7,651 nucleotides of DNA from Geodermatophilaceae bacterium (lineage in GTDB: Bacteria; Actinomycetota; Actinomycetes; Mycobacteriales; Geodermatophilaceae): the NCBI GenBank assembly GCA_013811975.1, contig JACCUF010000162.1, positions 1 through 7,651 of the forward strand, given 5' to 3'. This document shows positions 1-6,634 of the stretch, in pieces. How positions within the stretch are numbered: the stretch's first letter is position 1; the number at the start of each line of letters is the position of its first letter. Under the pieces are notes generated by a model. The model ran no database searches, was not told the origin of the DNA, and was given only the letters and a program-made list of their open reading frames with translations. The position numbers were made by a program, and so were the translations under genes.

Positions 1-2417
1 TAGCCGGTCATCCGCGCCTGGTCGACCACGTCATGCAGGTAGTCCCGTACCCCGCCGAAGCGCTCGAAGTAGGCCTCCATGTGAGCCTTGGCCTCCTCCG
101 GGCTTATGCGGAGTTGCTGGGCCAGGCCATATGCCGACAGGCCGTAGGCCAGCCCGTAGCTCATCGCCTTGATCCGGCGTCGCATCTCGGGGTCCACCGC
201 AGCTACCGGGATGGCGAAGGCCCGGGATGCCACGAACGAGTGCAAGTCCTCCCCCGACGCGAAAGCCTCGATCAAGCCGGCGTCCTCGGACAGGTGCGCC
301 ATGATCCGCATCTCGATCTGGCTGTAGTCGGCGGTCATCAGCGACTCGTAGCCGGGACCGACCACGAAGGTCTGCCGGATCCGACGGCCTTCGGCGGTAC
401 GGATCGGGATGTTCTGCAGGTTGGGGTCGGCTGAGGACAGTCTGCCGGTGGCGGCGACGGTCTGTTGGAAGGTGGTATGGATTCGCCCGACATCGTCGAC
501 CATGGGGATCAACCCGTCGATGACGGTCCGCAGCCGGGTTACGTCCCGGTGCCGCATCAAGTGTTCGAGGAAGGGATGCCCGGTCTGCTCCAGCAACGTG
601 GTCAGCGACTCGGCGTCGGTCGTGTAACCGGTCTTGATCCGCTTGGTCTTAGGCAGCCCAAGATCGTCGAAGAGCACGATCTGCAGCTGCTTGGGCGACC
701 CGAGGTTGATCTGTTGGCCGATCACCGCATAGGCATCCTCGGCGGCCGCGTTCACCCCGGCGGCGAATTCGCGTTGCAGACCGGTCAGCCGATCCTGATC
801 GATCGCGATCCCGGCCGCCTCCATCCGCGCCAGTACGCGCGCGAGCGGCAGCTCCATCTCGGTCAGCAGTCGGGTCCCGCCCCGGCCGGCCAGCCAGTCC
901 CCCAGCGAATCCGCCAGCTCCGAGACGGCCATCGCCGTACGGACCCCTTGCTCGGCACGTTCGATGTCGGCTGCCTCCTGGCCGCCGTCGAGGGTCAGCT
1001 GTCCGGTGTCTGTAGCCGTCGGCGTCAGATCGCGCTTCAGATAGCGCATGACCAGATCCGTTAGATCGAAGGAGCGCTGCCCCGGCATCGCGACGTAGGC
1101 GGCCAGGATCGTGTCGCTGCTGACCCCCTGAATGTCCAGTCCGTGGGCCCAGGCCGCCAGCAGGGGACCCTTGAGATCATGGATCGCCTTTGCGGCTGAT
1201 TCGTCAGACAGCCAGTGCGCGAGGGCCTTCTCGTCCTCTGGGATCAGGTTGGCCATCCGCAGCCACGTGCCCTGTCCGGCCACAGTGGACAGTGCCAGCG
1301 CCTCGAGCGTTCCCGTACCCCGGCCCCAAAGACCATCCGGCGCGATGCCCATCGCGTGCGCCCCACGACCATAGAGATCCAGCCACGCGCCCAAGCCGCC
1401 CGGTGCGATCTCGTCCACGGTGACGTCGAATCCGCCCTCGGGCGATGGTTCGTCGGCACTGAGATCGGCGAACAGTCGATCACGCAACACGCGGAACTGC
1501 AGGTTGTCGAAAAGCTGGTGCACCTGCTCGCGGTCCCAGCTCGTCCAGTGCAGATCCTCCGGCCGATCGCCCAACGGGACATCGCGGACAAGCTGGGTGA
1601 GCTGACTGTTCTGCAGGACCGAGGCAAGGTGGTCGCGCAGCGCATCACCGGCCTTGCCCTTGACCTCGTCGACCCGGTCGACCAGAGCCTGCAGCGATCC
1701 GAACTCGCGGATCCACTTGGCCGCGGTCTTCTCCCCGACCCCGGGGATACCAGGCAGGTTGTCCGAGGGGTCCCCGCGAAGGGCCGCGAAGTCCGGGTAC
1801 TGCGCGGGGGTCAGCCCGTACTTCGCCTCGACCTCGGCCGGGTTGAAGCGGGTCATTCCGGTGACTCCTCGGTGCGGGTAGAGGACCGTCACCAGGGGAT
1901 CGACCAGCTGCAGGGCGTCGCGATCCCCGGTGCAGATCAGGACCTCCATCCCGACCTCTGTTGCCTCGGTGGCCAACGTGGCGATGACGTCGTCAGCCTC
2001 ATATCCGTCCACCTCGATGGAGCGGATCCGCAGCGCAGCGAGCACTTCCTGGATCAGGCTGACCTGCCCGCGGAAGTCATCAGGAGTCTTGGTGCGGTTG
2101 GCCTTGTAGTCGGCATAGATCTCGCTGCGGAACGTCACCCGGGAGACGTCGAAGGCGACGGCGATGTGCGTGGGCGCCTCGTCGGTGAGCACCTTGATCA
2201 GCATCGAGGTGAATCCGTACACCGCATTGGTCGGCTGACCAGTCGTCGTGGAGAAGTTCTCCACCGGGTGGGAGTAGAACGCCCGATAGGCCATCGAATG
2301 GCCATCTATCAGCAGCAGCCGAGCGGGCTGGGTCAGCGCCGCCGGCTGGTCTTCGAGGACTGACTCATGACCGACTGAGGTGTCGATGCTCCCGGCCTGC
2401 CCGCGGCTTGCATTCAC
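1..2417 (-). CDS. polA: DNA polymerase I, 3' end cut by window edge
   Basis: Family A polymerase for gap filling, Okazaki fragment processing and repair in the cytoplasm; 805 residues are visible. Residues 34-320 form the 5' nuclease (FEN) domain: LLLIDG (D38), AFD (D90), EADD (E140, D142, D143), TGDRD (D165, D167), and the helix-hairpin-helix stretch from GDPSDN (D216, D219) to GVGEKTAAKW. Residues about 325-515 are a 3'-5' exonuclease-like domain without the catalytic acids (DLKGP at 414-418 where E. coli has NLKYD). The polymerase domain starts near 520: motif A DYSQIE 697-702 and the O-helix R746, K750, Y754, Y758. The sequence leaves the window inside the fingers, just before the expected GRRR motif, so motif C and about 100 residues are absent. 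The GTG at 2415-2417 is the chosen start: an in-frame TAG lies four codons upstream and no other good start precedes LLLIDG. Its ribosome binding site is weak. The acetyltransferase gene ends 35 bases upstream on the same strand, suggesting co-transcription. Confidence 0.98.
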   Translation of the reverse strand, partial: MNASRGQAGSIDTSVGHESVLEDQPAALTQPARLLLIDGHSMAYRAFYSHPVENFSTTTGQPTNAVYGFTSMLIKVLTDEAPTHIAVAFDVSRVTFRSEIYADYKANRTKTPDDFRGQVSLIQEVLAALRIRSIEVDGYEADDVIATLATEATEVGMEVLICTGDRDALQLVDPLVTVLYPHRGVTGMTRFNPAEVEAKYGLTPAQYPDFAALRGDPSDNLPGIPGVGEKTAAKWIREFGSLQALVDRVDEVKGKAGDALRDHLASVLQNSQLTQLVRDVPLGDRPEDLHWTSWDREQVHQLFDNLQFRVLRDRLFADLSADEPSPEGGFDVTVDEIAPGGLGAWLDLYGRGAHAMGIAPDGLWGRGTGTLEALALSTVAGQGTWLRMANLIPEDEKALAHWLSDESAAKAIHDLKGPLLAAWAHGLDIQGVSSDTILAAYVAMPGQRSFDLTDLVMRYLKRDLTPTATDTGQLTLDGGQEAADIERAEQGVRTAMAVSELADSLGDWLAGRGGTRLLTEMELPLARVLARMEAAGIAIDQDRLTGLQREFAAGVNAAAEDAYAVIGQQINLGSPKQLQIVLFDDLGLPKTKRIKTGYTTDAESLTTLLEQTGHPFLEHLMRHRDVTRLRTVIDGLIPMVDDVGRIHTTFQQTVAATGRLSSADPNLQNIPIRTAEGRRIRQTFVVGPGYESLMTADYSQIEMRIMAHLSEDAGLIEAFASGEDLHSFVASRAFAIPVAAVDPEMRRRIKAMSYGLAYGLSAYGLAQQLRISPEEAKAHMEAYFERFGGVRDYLHDVVDQARMTG

Positions 2418-2452
2418 GGGCTCACTCTAGGGTCGGGGTGTGACAGCTTCAT

Positions 2453-3070
2453 CTATCCGACGGGCCGGTCCACCCACACGGTCGCGGCCATCCGGGCGTC
2501 GGCCAGGGCGGCACTTCGCCGGCGGAAGGGTCGCCTAGCCCGTAGCAGCACGCTCTGTCTGCGCTCGGCGGCGATCTCGCTCGGCGCCAAGGCGCGCATG
2601 AGTTGGGAGACCGAGGCGATCCGGTTGGTCGCCAGCGGCACGAAGCCCAGCCTGGAGAAGAACCGGTGCGCCTCACGATTGCTCGACGGCAGTGAAACCG
2701 TCACCGCGTCGGCACCGGCCTCATCGGCATACCGGGCCACCGCGGAGACGAGTTCGCGACCAACGCCACGCTGTCGGGCGTCCTCGTCGACGATCAAAAC
2801 CACGGACATGATCAGCCCGCCCAGGGCTATGGACACCGCGTCGACCGACAGCATCGCCGCACCGGCTCGAGTGCCGTCGGCCAGACATGCGACCAGCATC
2901 TGAGTGTCCGGATCGTCCAGGAGCCGGCCGAAGCGTTCCTCACCGGTACCGGTGCGCGCGGCGGCCTGCCGAGGGCCCGGCATCGTCGGGACCACCAGGT
3001 CCACGAGGCGTGCTACTGCGTCGAGGTCGTCGCGCTCGGCCGGGCGAACCACGATCCCGCACCGAGTCAC
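2453..3070 (-). CDS. GNAT-family N-acetyltransferase
   Basis: A 205-residue protein expected to transfer an acetyl group from acetyl-CoA to an amine; the substrate is unknown. The N-terminus (IVVRPAERDDLDAVARLV, residues 6-23) is the usual first strand and helix of the fold. Residues 88-104 (strand 4 then RQRGVG at 99-104) match the acetyl-CoA pyrophosphate-binding motif R/Q-x-x-G-x-G/A. NREAHRFFSRLGF at 131-143 is the motif B helix and strand with the conserved Asn and the FF..LGF pattern. The last 45 or so residues are Arg/Ala-rich and lie outside the core domain. The reading frame stays open far upstream, antisense to livH, but the GTG at 3068-3070 is preceded by AAGGAG at a five-base gap and gives a normal GNAT length. 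It lies 35 bases upstream of polA on the same strand and faces away from livH. Family assignment is firm; a specific role such as ribosomal protein or antibiotic acetylation cannot be told. Confidence 0.88.
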   Translation of the reverse strand: MTRCGIVVRPAERDDLDAVARLVDLVVPTMPGPRQAAARTGTGEERFGRLLDDPDTQMLVACLADGTRAGAAMLSVDAVSIALGGLIMSVVLIVDEDARQRGVGRELVSAVARYADEAGADAVTVSLPSSNREAHRFFSRLGFVPLATNRIASVSQLMRALAPSEIAAERRQSVLLRARRPFRRRSAALADARMAATVWVDRPVG

Positions 3071-3075
3071 GTGGG

Positions 3076-3081
3076 CTCCTT
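3076..3081 (-). promoter_or_regulatory. Ribosome binding site of the acetyltransferase gene
   Basis: AAGGAG on the minus strand, five bases before the GTG at 3068-3070. It is the strongest Shine-Dalgarno match among the genes here and decides the start of the acetyltransferase against the much longer open frame upstream. Confidence 0.8.
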
Positions 3082-3323
3082 CGGGACTAGTTGATTTTCC
3101 CGTCGTAGGCAGCACGGTGATCAGGTGACCAGGACTCAGGCCAGTGGAAACCTGCTCAGCGTGCCCGACGATCGTGTGCTCTGACAACCTTGGGTGGACA
3201 ACCGGTCTCCGGTCGACCGCTTCGCGACCTCGCCAGGCCGTACGCTTCTCGGCGCACCACACTTCCGCTACTGTCCCGTCCGAATTGATCTCGCCACCCG
3301 ATGGAGTCCGATGGCCGCGGTAC

Positions 3324-3359
3324 TTGATGCGCCGAAATTCATGCGCCGAAGATTGATGC
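3324..3359 (+). repeat. Short direct repeat upstream of livH
   Basis: ATGCGCCGAA occurs at 3327-3336 and again at 3341-3350, a 14-base period. TTGATGC occurs at 3324-3330 and again at 3353-3359. The block ends 27 bases before the livH GTG, so it could be an operator or part of the 5' untranslated region. The repeats are visible; any regulatory role is inference, and chance duplication remains possible. Confidence 0.45.
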
Positions 3360-3386
3360 TCCAGAGCGGCTCGTGCTGATCCCGCC

Positions 3387-4685
3387 GTGCTGATCTCTGT
3401 ACGCACCCGCATGAGCGGGCAATTGGCCGCTCGCATCCTGGTGGTCGCACTCACCGGGTTCGCGGTCTTCCTCGGCCTCGCGGTGGCCACCCAAACCTCG
3501 GCCTCCGCCGAGGGCGAGACGATCCGGGTGACCCTGGCCACGAGCGTGTCCGGACCGATCGAAGGCGTCGAGGTCACCGTCACAGACGACCAGGGTGACG
3601 AGGTCGCCCAGGGGAGCACCGACGAGGATGGGCGTTTCGAGGCAGATCTGCCCGGCCCCGGCGAGTACACAGTCGCGATCAACGCTGACGACCTACCCGA
3701 GGGGGTCACCGCCGCGGTCACCGAACGGCCGGTGACTGTCGCTGAGGGTGGCGTCGGCCGGACGGCATTCGCACTCTCCGACGGATCCACCGGTCAGGGC
3801 GGCGGGGCTGCGCGGATTCCGCAGTTGCTCGTGGAGGGGCTGCGCTTCGGACTGCTGATCGCTATCTGCGCGGTAGGACTCTCGCTCATCTTCGGAACCA
3901 CTGGGCTGACCAACTTTGCCCACGGCGAGCTGGTCGCCATCGGGGCTATCGTCGCGTGGTTCTTGAATGTTTCAGCCGGACTGCCGCTGATCGCAGCGAC
4001 CGCCATCGCCATGGCGGTCGGCGGCTTCGTCGGATGGCTCAACGACTTCGCTCTCTGGGGACCGCTACGCCGCCGGGGTAGTGGTCTGATCGCGATGCTC
4101 GTCATCTCGATCGGCCTGTCGCTGGGGCTGCGGTACCTGCTGAACATCATCTTCGGCGGGCGCTCGCAGCCCTATGCCGACTACCGCGGACAACGAGCCA
4201 ATGACTACGGGCCCATCTCGCTCACCGACAAGGATTTGTTCTCGATCGCCATCTCGCTGGTAGTTCTCGTCGTGGTAGCTCTCATGTTGCAGCGCACCAA
4301 GATCGGGAAGGCCATGCGGGCAGTCGCCGACAACCGCGACCTCGCCGCAGCCTCCGGGATCAATGTCGACAGAGTGATCCGATTTGTCTGGATCGTAGGA
4401 GGCTCGCTGGCAGCCCTCGGCGGGGTGCTGTTCGGGCTGTCCGATGAGGTCTCCTGGGACATGGGCTTCAAGCTGTTGCTGCTTATGTTCGCCGGGATCA
4501 CCCTCGGCGGGCTGGGCACCGCCTACGGTGCGCTGCTGGGCAGCGTGATCGTCGGCATGTTCGTCCAACTGTCCACCCTGGTCATCGCCGACGAACTGAA
4601 GTACGTCGGCGGCCTGCTGTTGCTGATCGTGATCCTGGTCGTCCGACCACAGGGGATCCTCGGCAGCCGAGCGCGAGTCGGTTAG
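3387..4685 (+). CDS. livH: Branched-chain amino acid-type ABC transporter permease LivH with an extra exported N-terminal domain
   Basis: One of two integral membrane subunits of a liv-type (HAAT) importer; 432 residues against about 300 for a plain LivH. Residues 1-41 look like a signal sequence: Arg residues, a hydrophobic run at 17-34, then the AxA site A39-S40-A41. Residues 44-131 form a predicted beta-sandwich resembling carboxypeptidase-regulatory-like domains, with TDEDGRF at 78-84 and LPGPGEYTV at 88-96. A Gly/Ser/Gln-rich linker (132-142) leads into the permease from about 144. LivH hallmarks follow: GLSLIFG and NFAHGE (176-181), a cytoplasmic ATPase-contact loop starting TKIGKAMRAVADN near 304, a GGLG segment near the end, and the C-terminal RPQGILG. 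The GTG at 3387 is used; the ATG at 3411 is in frame and would still leave the hydrophobic segment, and neither has a strong ribosome binding site. livM begins 13 bases downstream. Family assignment is firm; the transported substrate is not determinable. Confidence 0.94.
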   Translation: MLISVRTRMSGQLAARILVVALTGFAVFLGLAVATQTSASAEGETIRVTLATSVSGPIEGVEVTVTDDQGDEVAQGSTDEDGRFEADLPGPGEYTVAINADDLPEGVTAAVTERPVTVAEGGVGRTAFALSDGSTGQGGGAARIPQLLVEGLRFGLLIAICAVGLSLIFGTTGLTNFAHGELVAIGAIVAWFLNVSAGLPLIAATAIAMAVGGFVGWLNDFALWGPLRRRGSGLIAMLVISIGLSLGLRYLLNIIFGGRSQPYADYRGQRANDYGPISLTDKDLFSIAISLVVLVVVALMLQRTKIGKAMRAVADNRDLAAASGINVDRVIRFVWIVGGSLAALGGVLFGLSDEVSWDMGFKLLLLMFAGITLGGLGTAYGALLGSVIVGMFVQLSTLVIADELKYVGGLLLLIVILVVRPQGILGSRARVG

Positions 4686-4698
4686 GCGGGCCCCGGAC

Positions 4699-5697
4699 AT
4701 GAGTGAGTTCCTTGACATCCTGGCGCTGAGCGTCAAGTCCCTGGTCAGCCAATCAGCTGTCTTCTTCGCGCTGATGGGCGTCGGACTGAACCTGCATTTC
4801 GGCTACACGGGCCTGCTGAACTTCGGGCAGATCGCCTTCGCACTCCTGGGCGGGTACGGCGTGGCTATCTCGGTGGCCATGTGGGGGCTGCCGCTGCTGG
4901 TCGGGGTACTCATCGGCGTCGTCGCCGCGTTCGTCCTGGCCCTGCTGTTGGGCCTACCGACCCTTCGGCTGCGGGCGGACTACCTGGCGATCGTCACCAT
5001 TGCCGCAGCCGAGATCATGCGTCTGGTGTTCCGCTCGACGCCGGCCACACCGATCACCGGGGCCACGCGCGGCCTGTCCGGCTTCGGCCGGGATTTCTAC
5101 GCGGTGGCACCGTTCGAGACCCAACGTACCTACGACTTTCTCGGGTCGACCTGGACCGGGCGGGAAATCTGGGCCGTCCTGGTCGGCTGGATATTGGTGA
5201 CGCTGTTCAGCCTGTTGATCTGGCAGTTGATGCGCAGCCCCTGGGGACGGGTCCTGAAGGCCATCCGGGAGGACGAGGACGCCGTACGGTCGCTGGGAAA
5301 GAACGTCTACTCCTACAAGATGCAGTCGCTGGTCCTCGGCGGGGTCATCGCGAGCTTCGGTGGGATGATTCTCGTGCTGGCAACGGGGTCGGCCAACCCC
5401 GACCAGTTCCAGAACGCGAACACCTTCCTGGCCTACGCAGCCTTGATCCTCGGTGGAACTGCGCGGGTCCTCGGTCCGGTCGTCGGATCGATGATCTTGT
5501 GGTTCATCATCGCATTCACCGACGCGGGATTGGCCGCCCTGATCCGCAACGGGATCATTCCCAGCGAGATCTTGAGTGGACCCGATGTCGCTAACATCCG
5601 TTTCGTCCTCGTCGGGGTCGGGCTGATGATGTTGTTGATCTTCCGACCACAGGGGATCTTCGGTGACCGCAGGGAGATCGTGCTCGATGCCCACTAA
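4699..5697 (+). CDS. livM: Branched-chain amino acid-type ABC transporter permease LivM
   Basis: Second membrane subunit of the importer, 332 residues, mostly hydrophobic helices. The family motif GYTGLLNFGQ lies at 35-44, followed by several membrane segments and a hydrophobic run reading LRADYLAIVTIAAAEIMR. The cytoplasmic loop SPWGRVLKAIREDEDAVRSLG starts at residue 180 and is the expected contact for the ATPases. ILGGTARVLGPVVGS and the C-terminal RPQGIFGDRR are typical of LivM. There is no extra domain at either end, unlike its partner LivH. The ATG at 4699 lies 13 bases after the livH stop with only a weak AGGCGG-like ribosome binding site. The 3' end overlaps the likely livG start by 11 bases, so it is part of the same transcript. 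LivM-type permeases also occur in urea and amide importers, so the substrate is open. Confidence 0.95.
   Translation: MSEFLDILALSVKSLVSQSAVFFALMGVGLNLHFGYTGLLNFGQIAFALLGGYGVAISVAMWGLPLLVGVLIGVVAAFVLALLLGLPTLRLRADYLAIVTIAAAEIMRLVFRSTPATPITGATRGLSGFGRDFYAVAPFETQRTYDFLGSTWTGREIWAVLVGWILVTLFSLLIWQLMRSPWGRVLKAIREDEDAVRSLGKNVYSYKMQSLVLGGVIASFGGMILVLATGSANPDQFQNANTFLAYAALILGGTARVLGPVVGSMILWFIIAFTDAGLAALIRNGIIPSEILSGPDVANIRFVLVGVGLMMLLIFRPQGIFGDRREIVLDAH
5671..5676 (+). promoter_or_regulatory. Ribosome binding site of livG inside the livM end
   Basis: AGGGAG, ten bases before the ATG at 5687. It lies within the last codons of livM, favours 5687 over the GTG at 5663 and the ATG at 5702, and implies translational coupling between livM and livG. 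Confidence 0.55.
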
Positions 5698-6634
5698 TTC
5701 GATGCCAACTGACACCGCCTCGGTGTTGCGCCATCTCCCATGGAACATCGGCGTCCGCAAGCCCGATCCCACGATCGTCGTGGACGACCTCGTTCGCTCC
5801 TTCGGGGGACTCACGGCCGTTGCGGTCGAGCACCTGGAGTTCCAGCGGGGCGCCATCACTGGCCTGATCGGACCCAACGGAGCTGGGAAGACCACGCTGT
5901 TCAATCTGCTCACTGGCTTCGATCAGCCCAACACCGGCCAGTGGAGCTTCGACGGACGGTCCCTCGGCCGGCTCAAGCCGCACCAGGTCGCTCGGCTCGG
6001 TGTTGTCCGGACATTCCAACTGACCAAGGCGCTGTCCCGGCTGACCGTGCTGGAGAACATGAAACTCGGCGCGCAGGATCAGAAGGGCGAGAAGTTCCTC
6101 GCCGCACTGCTGCCCGGCTGGAGGGCTCAGGAGCGCGAGATCGAAGCCCGAGCCATGGATCTTCTCACCCGCTTCAAGCTCGATGCCAAGGCCCAGGACT
6201 TCGCCGGAACGTTGTCCGGTGGTCAGCGCAAACTGCTGGAGATGGCCCGGGCCCTGATGTGTGAACCCAAGGTCGTCATGCTCGACGAGCCCATGGCTGG
6301 CGTGAATCCGGCACTGACCCAGAGCCTGCTCGAACATGTGAAGAACCTTCGCGAAGAGGGCATGACAGTGATCTTCGTCGAGCACGACATGGATGTCGTA
6401 CGCGACATCAGCGACTGGGTCGTCGTGATGGCCGCCGGCCGGGTGATCGCCGAGGGTCCGCCAGAATCCATCTCCCAGAACAAGGACGTCGTGGATGCCT
6501 ACCTAGGCGCCCACCACGACGCGCCACTGACCGCCGAAGAGGAAGAGCTGGTGCTCGCCGAGGCCGAAGTGGCCATCGCCGCCGAGAAGGCCGAGGACGC
6601 TGACCTACCCACCGAGACCACGCGAGGTCTGTAG
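5687..6634 (+). CDS. livG: Branched-chain amino acid-type ABC transporter ATP-binding protein LivG
   Basis: Cytoplasmic ATPase subunit that powers the LivH/LivM channel; 315 residues against about 255 for E. coli LivG. The Walker A motif GPNGAGKTT is at 62-70, the LivG-type Q-loop context VRTFQLTK follows, then the signature LSGGQ at 176-180, Walker B with catalytic glutamate MLDEP at 198-202, and the switch histidine in VEHD at 233. All ATPase residues are intact. The canonical end of the family (AYLG) falls at 271-274. The remaining 41 residues are an Ala/Glu-rich acidic tail with 12 Asp/Glu. An N-terminal stretch of about 25 residues also precedes the first strand. The ATG at 5687 was chosen for its AGGGAG; the GTG at 5663 would add eight residues and the ATG at 5702 would remove five. 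The stop is directly followed by the livF ATG. Confidence 0.96.
   Translation: MPTNSMPTDTASVLRHLPWNIGVRKPDPTIVVDDLVRSFGGLTAVAVEHLEFQRGAITGLIGPNGAGKTTLFNLLTGFDQPNTGQWSFDGRSLGRLKPHQVARLGVVRTFQLTKALSRLTVLENMKLGAQDQKGEKFLAALLPGWRAQEREIEARAMDLLTRFKLDAKAQDFAGTLSGGQRKLLEMARALMCEPKVVMLDEPMAGVNPALTQSLLEHVKNLREEGMTVIFVEHDMDVVRDISDWVVVMAAGRVIAEGPPESISQNKDVVDAYLGAHHDAPLTAEEEELVLAEAEVAIAAEKAEDADLPTETTRGL
6622..6627 (+). promoter_or_regulatory. Ribosome binding site of livF inside the livG end
   Basis: GCGAGG, seven bases before the ATG at 6635, within the last codons of livG. It supports the start that includes the long acidic N-terminal extension of LivF over the later in-frame ATG at 6737, which has no comparable site. 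Confidence 0.55.

Larger units (their letters stand above)
3071..3386. promoter_or_regulatory. Divergent intergenic region between the acetyltransferase and livH
   Basis: This 316-base stretch separates leftward acetyltransferase-polA from rightward livHMGF, so promoters for both units should lie here. Short open frames cross it, but none has a recognisable product or a good ribosome binding site. I found no pair of -35 and -10 boxes with proper spacing that I would defend. TACTGT at 3269-3274 (plus strand) fits a TAnnnT -10 pattern but lacks a good -35. A small inverted repeat (ACCGG, three bases, CCGGT) lies at 3201-3213, and a direct repeat at 3324-3359 is listed separately. No substrate-binding protein gene is present here, although livK often precedes livH. 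Confidence 0.6.

Noticed and set aside
1215..2363. Long plus-strand open frame of 382 codons
   Set aside because: It lies antisense to the FEN and exonuclease regions of polA, which is unmistakable on the minus strand. The peptide has no recognisable domain and reflects GC-rich codon structure.
3201..3213. Inverted repeat ACCGG-TCT-CCGGT in the intergenic region
   Set aside because: A five-base stem with a three-base loop and no T-run is too small to call a terminator or operator in GC-rich DNA.
3194..3379. Possible small protein or leader peptide upstream of livH, including an eight-codon frame at 3356-3379
   Set aside because: No ribosome binding site, no run of regulatory codons, and no attenuator-like hairpin pair before livH.
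3071..3790. N-terminal extension of the acetyltransferase frame to an ATG at 3790
   Set aside because: The extension is antisense to the livH start and the intergenic region, has low-complexity Ser/Thr/Pro composition, and a proper ribosome binding site supports GTG 3070 instead.
4954..5913. Minus-strand open frame of 319 codons
   Set aside because: Antisense to livM and the start of livG. Its His/Gln/Asp-rich composition is typical of shadow frames opposite hydrophobic genes.
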